Below, one piece after another: positions 26,401 through 40,547 of a stretch of DNA of 64,000 nucleotides. The DNA is from Myxocyprinus asiaticus. Taxonomy: Eukaryota; Chordata; Actinopteri; Cypriniformes; Catostomidae. A program made the translations under genes and the position numbers. Location: NCBI RefSeq assembly GCF_019703515.2, contig NC_059374.1, positions 12,367,745-12,431,744 on the forward strand, written 5' to 3'. The notes beneath the pieces were generated by a model. That model saw nothing but the letters and a program-made list of their open reading frames with translations, did not search any database and was not told the origin of the DNA. Position 1 is the first letter of the stretch. Every line of letters starts with the position of its first letter.

Positions 26401-29400
26401 ACTTATAAATGCACCAATTTCCTAAATGGAAAATGAACCAAGCCAAATATTCACTTGGTTGTTCTAAGATGTTTACCCTTCTCCAGTGGACAGGGCAGTA
26501 CTGTTTGCTGGGTACAAAATGTAGCCAGTCTTCTCTGGTGAGCTGAGTTCTGGACCGAAGTTCTCCTCTCCCTCTGGCAGCTGCAGAAAATCTGCTCCTT
26601 GGAGCGAAGAGCTAAACCCATCTCTGGAGACCTACAGCAAGCAGATAAAGACTTTCAGATTAGGACAGTATTATTGTATATAGGCCTACATGCATTTATG
26701 TAAAACTTACACCACAAATCTTATTCTCCTCCAGATCATCATCATCAACGTCTTCATCCAGCAGACTGTCCAAACTCTGCGGGTGGAAGCAAGAGTCTTC
26801 TTCAAACTCTTCCTCACCCATGGCTCTGCAGGGGGTGTGAGAGAGGGGCAGCTGCATGCTCTTCATCTCCAGGACAGCACGGACAGCTAGCGGGTCTGAC
26901 TGCACCGCCCAGCGTCCCTGCGGCTGGTACTGAGCTCTGCCACTTAAACCCCCACCATCATCATTTTCACCTCCTCCACCCTGTAACATCCAGTAGATCC
27001 ATCCATTATATGTGGAAGGTTTGGCAGATACACATACGGTCAACTGTATGATGATATTCACTAAAGACACGTACCAGTCTGCGGACCCACATAGGCATTT
27101 TGCCATTGGTTTGGAGCACCACAGCATCCAGAGAGGCTAAAACATAATTCAATGCATAACAAGTCAAGGTGTATTCTAGATATTGATCTTTTGTATACCC
27201 AACTTAAAGATGCACTCAGTACTTTTTTCCGTCATTAAAAATGTTTTACTCCTTATGAATTAAAAATGTGAAATCTATGTATAAAATCATGTGCACTCAC
27301 ATGAGATGAAGACGCCATTCATCTCCGAAACCTTATAAAAGCTTCTTTATTCCATATAGAAAGGGTCCCCTCATGCCATGTTGACATCACATGACCAATC
27401 AAATAGTACTCGCTTGATCTCAGTTACCACCCTTTTATTGGATACTTTCACTCTTTGGTTAAATTAATCATGGCTGACAATATATAGATAACGTCTACAA
27501 TGGCATCTGTATCACCACGTCTACACCTGACGTGTCTGTTGACACAACATGACGTGACGCAACTGCTTGAGGCTGTCTACACTGAAAGCATTGAAGTGAA
27601 CATTCTAAAACGAAGCACAGACACTACAGACTAATCAGCTCTGAACTCGAGTAATAAAGTGGCTAGAGTAGCTCTGCAGTGCATCAGCAAAAGAATGGGG
27701 TATCCGTTCACTTTCAGCTCTACGCAGCGCGCTGCAGCGAACGCTTGTGGTGTAGACAGCATCATTGATTAGAATGGGAAGGATATGCTTTTGCTACATG
27801 CGTCCGGTGTAGACAGAATGTAACTGAAAACGACTGATTTTGAATGATGCAGCATCCACACCACTAGGTGTCAGTGTAAGTCCAAGACAACAAACAAAAA
27901 AAAGTTACTGAGTGCACCTTTAAATATATTTCCATATCCTTTGACCAAAAATGTTTGAAATGGAAAATATGGCCCAGTTTACACATTTTCCATCCAAAGA
28001 TTGCTATCCTTGTTCTCAACTTTGGGAACTGCGATGTTAGGCACTATGTTGTTATCAGCCACCATTCACTTTATTCTTTTTTTTAATGGCTTAGAACAGA
28101 TTTTTATGAAGGTTGTTATGGAATCAAAATGGTAAAAAAACTTCCGGAACCAAAATGGCTGAAAAAGTGGGTGGGCACTGTTGCGCTCTAGTGACTGAGG
28201 CTGTCATTCTGCCTGAAATCATCTTTTGTGCTCCATGGAATAAAGAAAGTAATTTGAGTTTGAAACGATATGAGGTTGAGTAATTGATGATAGAATTTTC
28301 ATTTATGGGCGAATTATCGATTTAAGACTGCTCGAAGGGGTGTAACGGTTCACTCATCTCATGATTCGGTTCACGATTCTTTAAACTAAGCCTGAATCAA
28401 GAAAAGTTAAGATTGAAAGTTTTATTATTACTACTTTATAGTCATATGCAAAACAGTTTGTTTCCTTAAAAAAATGTAGCTAAAAGTACAGCTCTTAAAG
28501 TGCTAAATAATCGACCAGTGCTGAACTAGGACTAAAAACAGCCTAGAACAGGGTGATGGTGACACCAAATGGAATTATTAGCTAATAATTCTGCTTATTA
28601 TTACTGCCACAGGAGCTGCTGACACAATTCTACTCGGAATCAAATCAGACAGAAGGAAACTACAACTGACAGTCAGGACTGCTGAGAGGATTATTGGTGC
28701 CCCTCTACCCACCCTCCAAGACCTGCACGTCTCCAGAGTGAGGAAACTCTGGACCCCACACACCCTGCCCACTCCCTCTTTGAACTGTTGCCCTCTGGCC
28801 GGCGCTACAGAGCACTGAGCGCCAGGACATCCAGGCACAAGAACAGTTTTTACCCTCAGGCCATTTTCCACATGAACAATTAAACTGTATTCAGGACTCC
28901 CCCATAGTGCAATAATGTAAATTCATATCTCATGTACATATGTATATTCGCATATTTAATTCAATAACTGTACATACACCTAACATGCACACATTACCAC
29001 TTGCACATACGCCATTCTGTTATATGTCCTATTATTTTTGTCTATCTGTACTCTTACCTTGTTATATTTATTGTGTCTCACTGTAATGTTCTGTGTGCAC
29101 TTGTTTCTCATATCAGCAAAAAAAATTCCTTGTGTACATGAGAACACTCGCCAATAAAGCTCATTCTGATTCTGATTATTGAAAATACAGAATCATGTTA
29201 GATACATATGCTGCTCAGTGCTTAAACACTGTCACTGATTACTAACATTTAAAATATTTTAAATTAAAATAGTATTTTCTCTAATTACATCTAAATATTC
29301 TTTTCAAAAACAGACATGACATTAGGATTATATTCCCCCATAGCATTATTATACATAATATTCAGCATTATACACCAACAATCATACCTCGGTCCAAACC

Positions 29401-32400
29401 ACTGAGATCACATTTTTCCCCATTCTGATGGTTGATGTGAACATTAACTGAAGCTCCTGACCCTTATCTGCATGATTTTATGCACTACACTTCTGCCACA
29501 TGATTGGCTGATTAGATAATCGCATGGATGATTGTTGGTGCCAGATGGGCTGGTTTGAGTATTTCTGTAACTGCTGATCTCCTGGGATTTTCACACACAA
29601 CAGTCTCTAGAATTTACTCCAAATGGTGCCGAAAACAAAAAACATTGTGAGCAGCAGTTCTGCGGATGGAAACGCCTTGTTGGTGAGAGAGGTCAACAGA
29701 GAGTGGCCAGACTGGTCCGAACTGACAAAGTCTACGTTAACTCAGATAACCGCTCTGTACAACTGTGGGGAGAAGAATATAATCTCAGAATGTTATTCTG
29801 AGATGCGGGTCTGTTTTGCTGGCATGAGGGAGACCTACACAATATTAGGCAGGTGGTTTTAATGTTGTGGCTGATCGGTGTATATAGTAGATTAATATGG
29901 CACTCTCATTAATCCTCTGTAAACTTTAATTTTCTCTCGTGCTATCAGAGCAGATCATTCTTGCGCTTCAAACGGACATTCAATCCCTCGCACTGAAAAG
30001 GCGCATCTCTCTCCCGCTCCTGGTTTCACTTTCAGCCGAACTCATTGTACAACACCTGTGGCTGCTAATGTGCAACTGTATTTTAGAGCTACTTGTGTCC
30101 AATGAAGCGATTTCCATGTGTATGCCCGAATTACGTAGGCGTAGGACATTTCGCGTATTGAATAAACAGACGCTAAAATAATTGTAAACTTTTTTTTTTA
30201 AAACCTCCCCATCTCCATGATGCACATAGTCACATTTTTGAACTGCGATGCATCATGCCACGATAAACCGTTACACCCCTAACTGCTCAAAAACATGCAT
30301 CAGACACTGTCTATCCACACACCATCAGTGGAGTTGGGTCTGTCTGGAGTTCTGCTGTCCTCTCCAACATCTTCAGTATTGTCGACAGGTATCAGGATGT
30401 CCTCCTCTTCCTCCAAGTGAGGCAGCACACTACAGGGCACAGCAATGTACGTCTCTCTCCTGAACACAGATGCAGCCCACAAGTATAAGACCAACCTTCA
30501 TGAATGCACAGACATGTTAAACACTTATAGACTCAAGTCATTTTCACACAATGGATTCCCTCCTTACAAAAAACCTAAACTTGCCACAAAAGTTTACCGC
30601 TTGTTATTTTCACATGCAAATGAGCTTGTGATTCACCGCAAATGTTTGCATCATTAGTGGTGTACCTCCGGCAAACGTTTGGAAACAACGGACAATTTGC
30701 CGCAAATTTACCACAAAGCTCATTTGCATATGAAAATCATCAGTGGCTAATCTGTGGCAAATTTGACATGGATTGCTGACTTTTGTAAGGGCGGGCATGG
30801 CGCTATTCATACCGGGTCCCACAAATCATCCGTTGACAATCCAAAGGTTCTTTTTATGGATAGCAGTCCGATTTTTGTTTTCTTCAGACTGCAATGAAAA
30901 CTGACTGATCAAATTACCCCAACCCCACCCACCCCCCCCCCCCAGAGTCGCTGCTGTGGCACAATCGAGCACATTGGTGGCACTAATCAACTGGCAAACA
31001 CATCTGCTGTGCTCTTTTACTCGTCTCACGCACAAGAAACTCTGAATTCAATACAAACATAAAATAATTAAATAAAGAAAAGACCATAAGGCTGTGTCTT
31101 CTTTTATATTATTATTTTTTGTTATGTATCATATTTTATGATATACCTGTTTTACTTAATGTACAACATCCCAAGTGTATTTATATTTCTGTACTGATTT
31201 TATCGAGGCATAAATATAAAAAAAAAAAAAGAGAGAGAGATGCTGGGTTCGGAAGTATGTTTGGAATATACTCGTAGCAATATGCATGCATAAAAATAAA
31301 GACAGAAGACACAGGGGGCAAAAGCATGTCTGGGGAAGTGTGGTGGAGAATGATGATAAAATCAAGTAAAAACAATATATAAAAAAATACAAGAAAGATG
31401 TAATGTAAAGAGAAATTAAAATTAGGAAAAGAGCCGTGTCCGTTTGAAATCATGTGGGAATACAGTAAACTGAATTTTCTGAAAGCACAACTAGACCTGC
31501 CTGTGAAATTCTATATGCTCAACGGATGCCTTTGTCAGAGTGTGGTGCAGAAAAAGTGTACATTTTCTCAACATTTGATTGCATGAAAAACATTGTGTTT
31601 TTCTCTCTACATTTTTCTTCCGTAGAAGGTTCGCAGCATTCAGTTGCAGTGTAAGCTCTTGTGTGTAGGTGTCCTGTGACTGCCTTAACAATGAACCCAC
31701 TCACTGAATCCAAGTCTGCATCAACACCTCTAGTGTGACAGCAACATAAGAGGAGAACAGATTTTACAAGGGTTCAAACGACAGTACCTTACAGCTTGCT
31801 GTTTGCTGGGGGCCCTTTGAACCCTCAGACCCGCTCTCTGCTTCCTCTCTGCCAGCCTCTTCCTCATGGAGTTGGTCATCTGAGAGTCCAGCCGCCACAC
31901 AAACACACAGCTGAACACATATACAAACAACATTTTAAGAAAGCATGTCAATGTCAACATATGTGTAGCCTCTGCTATTAAAATTTCCTATTAAAAGAAT
32001 GTAATGCTATCTACCTCTTTTTGCCTGATTATTTTTTTCTTTTAAGCCTATTCCCTTTTTTATTTACCTAATTTTTATGAAGTTTAATGTGACTCCTCGG
32101 TGCCTCTGTATTTTTCACATTTTTGTGAGAAGCCAAAGACAAATTTTCACAGTAGTAGAAAATAAATTATTATGTTATCCGTGTAGTATGCATGTCCAAA
32201 ATATTTAACAAACAGATGTACCTGTCACCAGATACAGTGATTAGATGCCTGCAGTCCTGGCTGAACTTCATACCTGTAACAATTTCTAATGGGGAGAAAA
32301 AAGTTAAAGTTTGTTGAAAATTAAGGGGGAAAATAAACAGTACACAAGATACAAGAATTTTACCTGAATGTCCAAATAAGGTGGCCACACATTCTCCTGA

Positions 32401-35400
32401 CTCATAGTCGAAGATACAGATATTTTTGTCTGAACAGCTGGTGGCCAGAAATATCCCAGAGGGATCCAACTGGACCTGAGAGAAGACAGACAACAACACA
32501 AACGTGTGAACTGGAAAGGCTTTTAAATGCAGATCTGCTAGTCAGAATGTACATCCTCCAAACATCATACACACACTCTTATACACACCTTGAGTAGTGT
32601 ACCGTCATCATTGAGGGAGCCCTTGAAACATTTCTTCATCTTGCCACTTCTCACATTGTACACTCTGAAAATGCAAAACAGTCTTTAACAGTGTTCAGGC
32701 ACGTAATACTGTGAAATATAGGTAGACCGATATATTGGTTTTACCGATTAATCTGTCCCGATAGTTCAATTATGGAACAATCGGTTATCTGCAAAAATCT
32801 ATGCCGATAGTTGTTTTTATTCCTCCATGTTCTCCTGTGGTCAGCGCTTGAGGATTCTACAGTTAGAACGGCTTGGTTCTACTTTATAACAGCAGCCACT
32901 AGAGGTAAAATAAAAATAATCACTGAACAAAGCACATTGCGACTAGACCATTGCAACGGTGCAAAGTCTCCACCATTCCAAAATAAGAGTCCCCGGTGTA
33001 TTTTGGGCTTGTTTATAGTTAAAAGTCCTGCGTTACACACCAAATCTTCATTTTTTTTTTTTCGGTCATTATTGGGATTTTAGTTGCACAGCAAACTGCC
33101 TTTGAGATTTCATTCATTTTGGACTCTTGTAGCATCTATGTTTTTGCCCGTCATAGTAATGAAAGACTGAGGACTCACAACGGCCATGCGCAACGTCTTA
33201 TCTAGTTTTCGTGAGAGTGCTCATTCTAAACGCAATTTTCCTGCCAGCGCAAAGCGTAAATGGCATGGGTGGGAATGTTTGTACTTTAGGTGCGTGTATG
33301 CGCACAAACTCTGGGTGTTTTGTATGTTAATGAAGTGATGCAAAGTGCAATCTGCTAATTTCCTGCGAAATAGGTCATTGCGCTAAGACATTTCAGAAGC
33401 AAATCTGTTTTCATGGCCATGCACATTGACTATGCGTGTATGACTTAATGCATAGCACTGCGCTCAGCACTAGCACTCTTAAAATAAGGCCCAGAACCTT
33501 TTTTTTAACATTCTAGAAAACGAAAAAAAATTAATAATAATAATCGGCCTATTGATCTGTTATTGGCCCTTTCCACCATCTTAGTTATCGGTATCAGCAT
33601 AAACCACTATCGGTCGACCTCTACTATGAAGAACAATACTCTTGTCATACTTCATAAATGCCCAGTTACTAGGGCTGTCAACTGATTAATAAGTTTAACA
33701 AGGTAAAAGGTTATCTGCATTATTTTATTTTTAATTGTTGGTAAATGTACACATGCAGACTGGTATGGTTTTCATCCATTGAAAATGTGTAAAATGTAAC
33801 AATTCTCGGATGAAGCCACATATCTCTAGTATTTAACCATTTAGGGCTTTAAATATGAAGATTCCAAAAGGAGCGTTTGTTTTGAACCAGAATCTAAAAG
33901 CTATTAATATATCTTGAATACTTCCAAAGTTAGGCACTTCAACTTCAGAAAAGCAACATAAATGTGTACAGTACATCTTACACAAAGCCTTACCTAATGT
34001 TTCGGTCCTGGCATGCAATTGCAGTGTGCGTGCGTGTGGCGTCCAGGTCCATATCATATAGAGTCGTCTTCTCTACTATATGATGGGATCGTGAGAAGTT
34101 CAAACCCTCAGAGGTCTTTTAGAAGAGAAACACAACAAACAACAGAAAGAAAGTGTTAAGCTGATATTGAAGGCTAATTAATGGAAAACAAGAGCTAAGG
34201 TTGATTCAGGGCTGGGTGACATTGTATGCCAACCACAACACGAGAATGACAGATATACAGCATATATATATACACATGCGGCCAAAAGTTTGGAATAATG
34301 TACAGATTTTGCTGTTTTGGAAGTAAATTGGTACTTTAATTTACCAAAGTGGCATTCAACTGATCACAAAGTATAGTCAGGACATTACTGATGTAAAAAA
34401 CAGCACCATTACTATTTGAAAAAAGTCATTTTTGATCAAATCTAGACAGGCCCCATTTCCAGCAGCCATCACTCCAACACCTTATCCTTGAGTAATCATG
34501 CTAAATTGCTAATTTAGTACTAGAAAATCACTTGCCATGATTTTAAACACAACTGAAAGCTACTTGGTTTGTTAAATGAAGCTTAACATTGTCTTTGTGT
34601 TTGTTTTTGAGTTGCCACAGTATGTAACGGACTAACATGTTTTAAGGTCAATATTAGGTAAAAATGGTGAAAAAGAAACAGTTTTCTCCAGAAACTCGTC
34701 AGTCAATCATTGTTGAGGAATGAAGGCTATGCAATGCTTGAAACTGCCATTAAACTGAAGATTTCATACAAAGGTGTACACTACAGTCTTCAAAGACAAA
34801 GGACAACTGGCTCTAACAAGGACAGAAAGAGATGTGGAAGGCCAGATGTACAACTAAACAAGAGGATAAGTACATCAGAGACTCTAGTTTGAGAAATAGA
34901 CACCTCTCATGTCCTCAGCTGACACCTTCATTGAATTCTACCCACTCAACACCAGTTTCATGTACAACAGTAAAGAGAAGACTCAGGGGTGCAGGCCTTA
35001 TGGGAAGAATTGCAAAGAAAAAGCCACTTTTGAAACAGAAAAACAAAAGGAAAAGGTTAGAATGGGCAAAGAGAAACAGACATTGGACAACAGATAATTG
35101 GAAAAGAGTGTTATGGATCTTAACCCCACTGAACTTTTGTAGGATCAGCTAGACTGTAAGGTGTGTAAGAAGTGCCCGACAAGACAGCCACATCTACGGC
35201 AAGTGCTACAGGAAGTGTGGGGTGAAATGTCACCTGAGTATCTGGACAAACTGACAGCTAGAATGCCAAGGATCTGCAAAGCTGTCATTGCTGCACATGG
35301 ACGATTTTTTTGTTGAGAACTCTTTGAAGAAGTTTAAGAAGTTATGATTTTTTTTTCATATAGTAATTTTTCACGTTATTAATGTCCTGACTATACATTG

Positions 35401-38400
35401 TGATCAGTTGAATGCCACTTTGGTGAATAAAAGTACCAATTTCTTTCCATTAGGGCAAAATCTGTACATTATTCCAAACTTTTGGCCACCAGTGTTTATA
35501 TTTTTTATCTGTTTGCTATCCTCACCTTCTCTGCAGATCGAAAGTAGATGCTCTTGTCAGCACCACAGCTGACCATACAAACCTCTGAACTCAGTCCTAC
35601 AAAAATACATATTATGCATGTGACATGTTATATTCTGATCAGCAGCAATCTTACTTGTGTGATATTGCTTAATTATTCCATTAACTCACCTGTGAACTTG
35701 ATAGCTGTGATGGAGGCTGAATGGTCGTAAACTGTCTGTACCAAGTTGTAGTTCCTCTCCATGTCAAAGATGTGAATGAGTCGATCACGACTCGCTGAAG
35801 CTAAGAGATGCAAACCTAACAGAAAAACACATTTATCTAAACTGTAAAAGTCAGATTTCATTAAACCATTCGAAGATGTATAACTGCATGGTTAAATTGC
35901 AGGAAAGAGGAGAATCTTACAAAAACTTTCAAGAAACCTTTCATAGCAAGTCATAGCAGGTGTTCCAGATAATTTCTGTTGATTTGTTTGTTGTATTTAA
36001 AGCTTTAAGTGTTGGGGGGCCTGGATAGCTCAGTGGTAAAAGACGCTGGCTACCACCCCTGGAGTTCGCTAGTTCGAATCCCAGGGTATGCTGAGTGACT
36101 CCAGCCAGGTCTCCTAAGCAACCAAATTGGCCTGGTTGCTAGGGTGTGTAGAGTCACATGGGGTAACCTCCTCGTGGTCGCTATAATGTGGTTCGTTCTC
36201 GGTGGGGCGCGTGGTGAGTTGAGCGCGGATGCCGCGGTGGATGGCGTGAAGCCTCCACATGCACTATGTCTCCATGGCAACACGCTCAACAAGCCACGTG
36301 ATAAGATGCGCGGGTTGATGGTCTCAGACACGGAGGCAACTGGGATTCATCTTCCGCCACCCGGACTGAGGCAGATCACTACGCCACCACGAGGACTTAA
36401 AAGCGCACTGGGAATTGGGCATTCCAAATTGGGTGAAAAAGGGAAAAATAATAAATGGGGGAAAAAAGAAAAAAAAAAAGCTTTAAGTGTTTAAGCTTAA
36501 AGTAACCATTTTAGGGGGCCCGAGTAGCTCAGCGAGTATTGACGCTGACTACCACCCCTGGAGTTGCGAGTTCAAATCCAGTGTGTGCCAAGTGTCTCCA
36601 GCCAGGCCTCCTAAGCAACCAAATTGGCCCAGTTGCTAGGGAGGGTAGAGTCATATGGGGTAACCTCCTCGTGGTCGTGATTAAGTGGTTCTCGTTTCAT
36701 CAAAAATTACAAACTCGGGCAACACGGCATGTATATCTAACACCCAAATGACAAAAGCCAAATCATGCTGTTCATGTGTTACACTTGCTATAGTTTAGTT
36801 CCACGTTACTTCTTCATCGAACAGCAATGTCAAATGTAAACCAAGTCGATCACTGACACATCAGCACCACCTTGAGTAAGAAATAGCATGTATAATATGT
36901 ATGTGTACACACTTATGGAATCCTGATAATTCACCATCGTCACACAGAAAATCAACATGATATAATACAGCGTTCGTACAGATGCTTCAAAGTTAAATTC
37001 AAGGACTTTCAAGGGCTTCAAGCACATTTTAATTTGTTTTCAAGGACTATGCTCGAGATGTCATTAAAACAAATTCTTTAATTGTTAATTTGAAATAAAA
37101 ATATTACAAGTACAACATACACTACATGGCCAAAAGTTTGTGGACACCCCCTTCTAATTAACGAATTTGGTTACTCCATTAAATCCATTAAAGAAAAATC
37201 TTAATGTTTCTTTATGTAATGGCTTGGGCTTTGTGTGCTTCAAAATTTGTGGCAACTGTTTGGGGATAGTCCTTTTCTGTTCCAGCATGACAATGCCCCT
37301 GTGAACAAAGTGAGGTCCATAAAGAAATGGTTTACTGTGTCTGGCGTGGAAGAAATTGACTGGCCTGCACAAAGCCCAGACCTGAACCCCACTGATCACT
37401 TTTGAGGTGAACTGGAACAGCAACTGTAAGTCAGGCCCCATCGACCAACATCAGTTCCTGACCTCACTGATAGCCTTGTGTCTGAATGAGAGCAAATCTC
37501 TGCAGCCATGTTACTACATACAGTATAGTAGAAAGCCTTCCCAAAAGAGTGGAATCTGTTATTACAGCAAAGGGGGAAATTGATATGTAAGGTTTTGAAA
37601 TCAAATGTTCATCAAGCACATATGGTGTCCACAAATTTTGGCCATATAGTGTATCTCAATGTGCATCTTTAACTACATATTCTCACAGTGACAATTCTTG
37701 GTTCATTCATGACGAAATTGATGTGCAATTGTAGTGTGCTCCCTTAAAACGCACTTCGCTTTTTCAACAAAAGTGAATAACTGGGCCCGTAACCAGCAGT
37801 CCATATGACTCATGTGCTATGTTCCATGTCTTTTAAATTCACACAACAGATTTATGTGAGGAACTGACCGAAATTGCAAACGAGTCATTCTCAAATTTTG
37901 ACGTTCCAACTTACAAAATATTTAAATTTTCCGTTCAGTTTAGTTTTTGCCCATAAACGCTGGGTAAACATTTTGTAACATTAATTTTTATTCATAAAAG
38001 GACAACTTGACTGTTGTTCTTTTCTTTTATTATTTAATTTTGTTTAAAAAATGAAGCAAGTTAACACTAAGTTAACACTGAGGATTAAATGGGTTAAATA
38101 AGGTTTTAAAATTGTTAACACCGATGCCATGAAATCAAGGGACAAACATTCTTTTTAAATCATTTAAATGATTAAAAAATAAGTTTAATAATTAGTTTTG
38201 CTTTTTTGCACACTTGTTCGGCCTTGCACTAATGCTTGTATTAAAAATAAGTACAACATAAACACATAAATAAATGTCATAAATGTGGTGTACCAGATGA
38301 AGGGGACAAGGAACAACAGACAACTTCAAATATATTTTCAGAAAATGTGCAAAACAGGGTCAAGCCATTTCATGAGATTAAAGGTTAGGTTATAGAATGA

Positions 38401-40478
38401 TACTTTTTAATATATATATATATGTATTTAAAAAAAAATGTTTTTTATTTTTTGCTATTTGAAGGCTTTTTCATGACTAAAAAAAAAAGTCAAGGGACAT
38501 GTTTGTCAGCATATTTTGATACTGACCCAAATGTCAGAAATAACCTATTTTGTGAGACACAAAGCTTTTTTTTTTTACACAAGGAGGTGCCAGACGGCTC
38601 ACAAAACTGAATCCTCCACTGATCTGCATTCAAATCTCAGAACGTTTTACATCTCATCTAATTTTTTCACTCTGGATAGTAATTTGTAATTAAAACTGAC
38701 AGTTGTAAGGATTCATACTTATTTAATCTGCCACAGCAGTATCTATAAAATATATATTTTAAATCCTCCAGTAACAATTGATTGTGATTGGCCCATTCTG
38801 AACAGTGCTGCCAAAAGTAACAGCTGCCACGTGACAGCGCTGCTTCAGCAGTGGTCTGGACCTCTGCCCATATAGTTAAAAAGAACCGACTCAGAGTCAT
38901 TTGTTCATCAATTTGACTCTACTGGTCATGTTTCTTGCTGCACATGCAACTGAACAACGTGTCTCGAAACACTGTCACAGTGCGTTAGTCCGGTGTTTCG
39001 TCTGAACAATATGTTTTTGAACCGTTAACGGAACCGACGGTCATGAAAATCATCTGGTATTTCTTTAAGTGTTTCTGTATAAGAAGCATAGAGCACAAAG
39101 AGAGAAGTATGCAAAAACATATTCAAAAAAATACTTTATTCTCCATGATTCATGACACGAGCCGTGTGTGAAAGCAAGAAGTGGGAACAGGGGGATCTAT
39201 TGTTTGGCTGTTGCAGCGGGGGGCGTGTCGTCGTGTTTTTCCAAAAATATATCACTACATTTATTTAAATTAAATTTAAATTATTTAAGCAACGTATTTA
39301 ACGATTTTCTATCTCTTGGTAAAAATGGCTATTTTCAAGGGTTTTCCAGGACATACATTTGAAAAAGCCAAATTCAAGTACTTCAAGCACCTTGTACGAA
39401 CCCTGATAGTAGGCATTTGTATGAATATAATATTCATTTGTCTTGTAATAAACAAAAAAGTATATCCTGTAATAGTAAACTAATATAGATATGATATGAA
39501 ATTATCATAAAAACATAATTTATGGAAGAAGAAGAAAAAAAAAGCAAGACAACAAATATCAGGTCTTAAATAACCCTATACACTTTTGGTAATAAAAATA
39601 TACATATATCTTTTGCAATGATTATTATTTATTTATTTTTTTTGGAAAACTACAAAAGCTCACCATTCACACATACTGTGAAATAATTGCAAAAAATTGG
39701 TCTCTTTTTTCAGAGAACCCCCCCCCCCCCCCCCCCCCCAAATAATAAAAAAAGACTTCAATTATTCATATACTATTTTATGAGTTTATAATCTTATGAT
39801 AAACAGGAAAAAAAAATAAAAAAAATAAAAAAAACCTTTGTAAACATGTAATTCTGGTCTAAGTCTAGTTTTATTCCAACAGGTGTCAGAAAGCACTAGA
39901 AAAAAAATTCTCTATCACATTCCATCACAATATACAGATATGAAATGTACTGTAGGTGGCACTCTTAACGCATTTTAGCCCTCACAGATGTGCTCGTCCA
40001 TAGACATTCAGTCTAATTTCCAGTTCAAGCAGCACCCTTGTTGTTTCATTTAATATCTTAGCCTCTGAGTAGACTAGAAGCTCATTAGAAAGCGGAGATC
40101 CTCCCCTTTGCGATGATATAAAACATTTTATCATCAATAGTTGAAAACATATTTTCGGATGATTTGCTTAGCATGCTTTTCCTTCTGGATGAAATATTTT
40201 GTTCTAGACATCTGATAGCGAGCTCACAGACAAGTAAACAATGGCTCAACTTCCTAAGGTAAAAGCTTAAATTTTTTAGATATTTGGGGTATTTACAGCA
40301 GCAGTTATCGGAGCATAAAAGAGATGTTTGTATTTGATGAATTACAGAAATCATATTTCACTGTGTGATTCTTTTGAAAATCATTTGAACTGTGGTATTA
40401 GGGCAACAAAATTCCTGAGAGTGAGAGCTTTCATTTGACATATGACTTGTCTATTTAGGTGCTATGTGAAGGACTTTT

Positions 40479-40547
<69 letters not shown>

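Larger units (their letters stand above)
28336..30281. mobile_element. hAT-like element (AGGGGTGTAACGGTT ends) holding two further insertions
   Basis: Left AGGGGTGTAACGGTTCAC; right ATAAACCGTTACACCCCT is its reverse complement. Interior contains a LINE 3' end (28600-29178) and a Tc1-like derivative (29391-29880). No hAT transposase frame. Confidence 0.75.

Noticed and set aside
36017..36090. Possible tRNA gene (A and B boxes present)
   Set aside because: It is the head of a SINE: no proper acceptor stem, and the sequence continues into the SINE body with an A-rich tail and target duplication.
36144..36494. 116-codon plus-strand frame
   Set aside because: It is SINE copy 2 read through; the target-site duplication proves the stretch is an inserted SINE.
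39661..39760. C22 tract as a possible regulatory G-quadruplex
   Set aside because: A simple homopolymer in deep intron; length may be a sequencing artefact and nothing around it suggests function.
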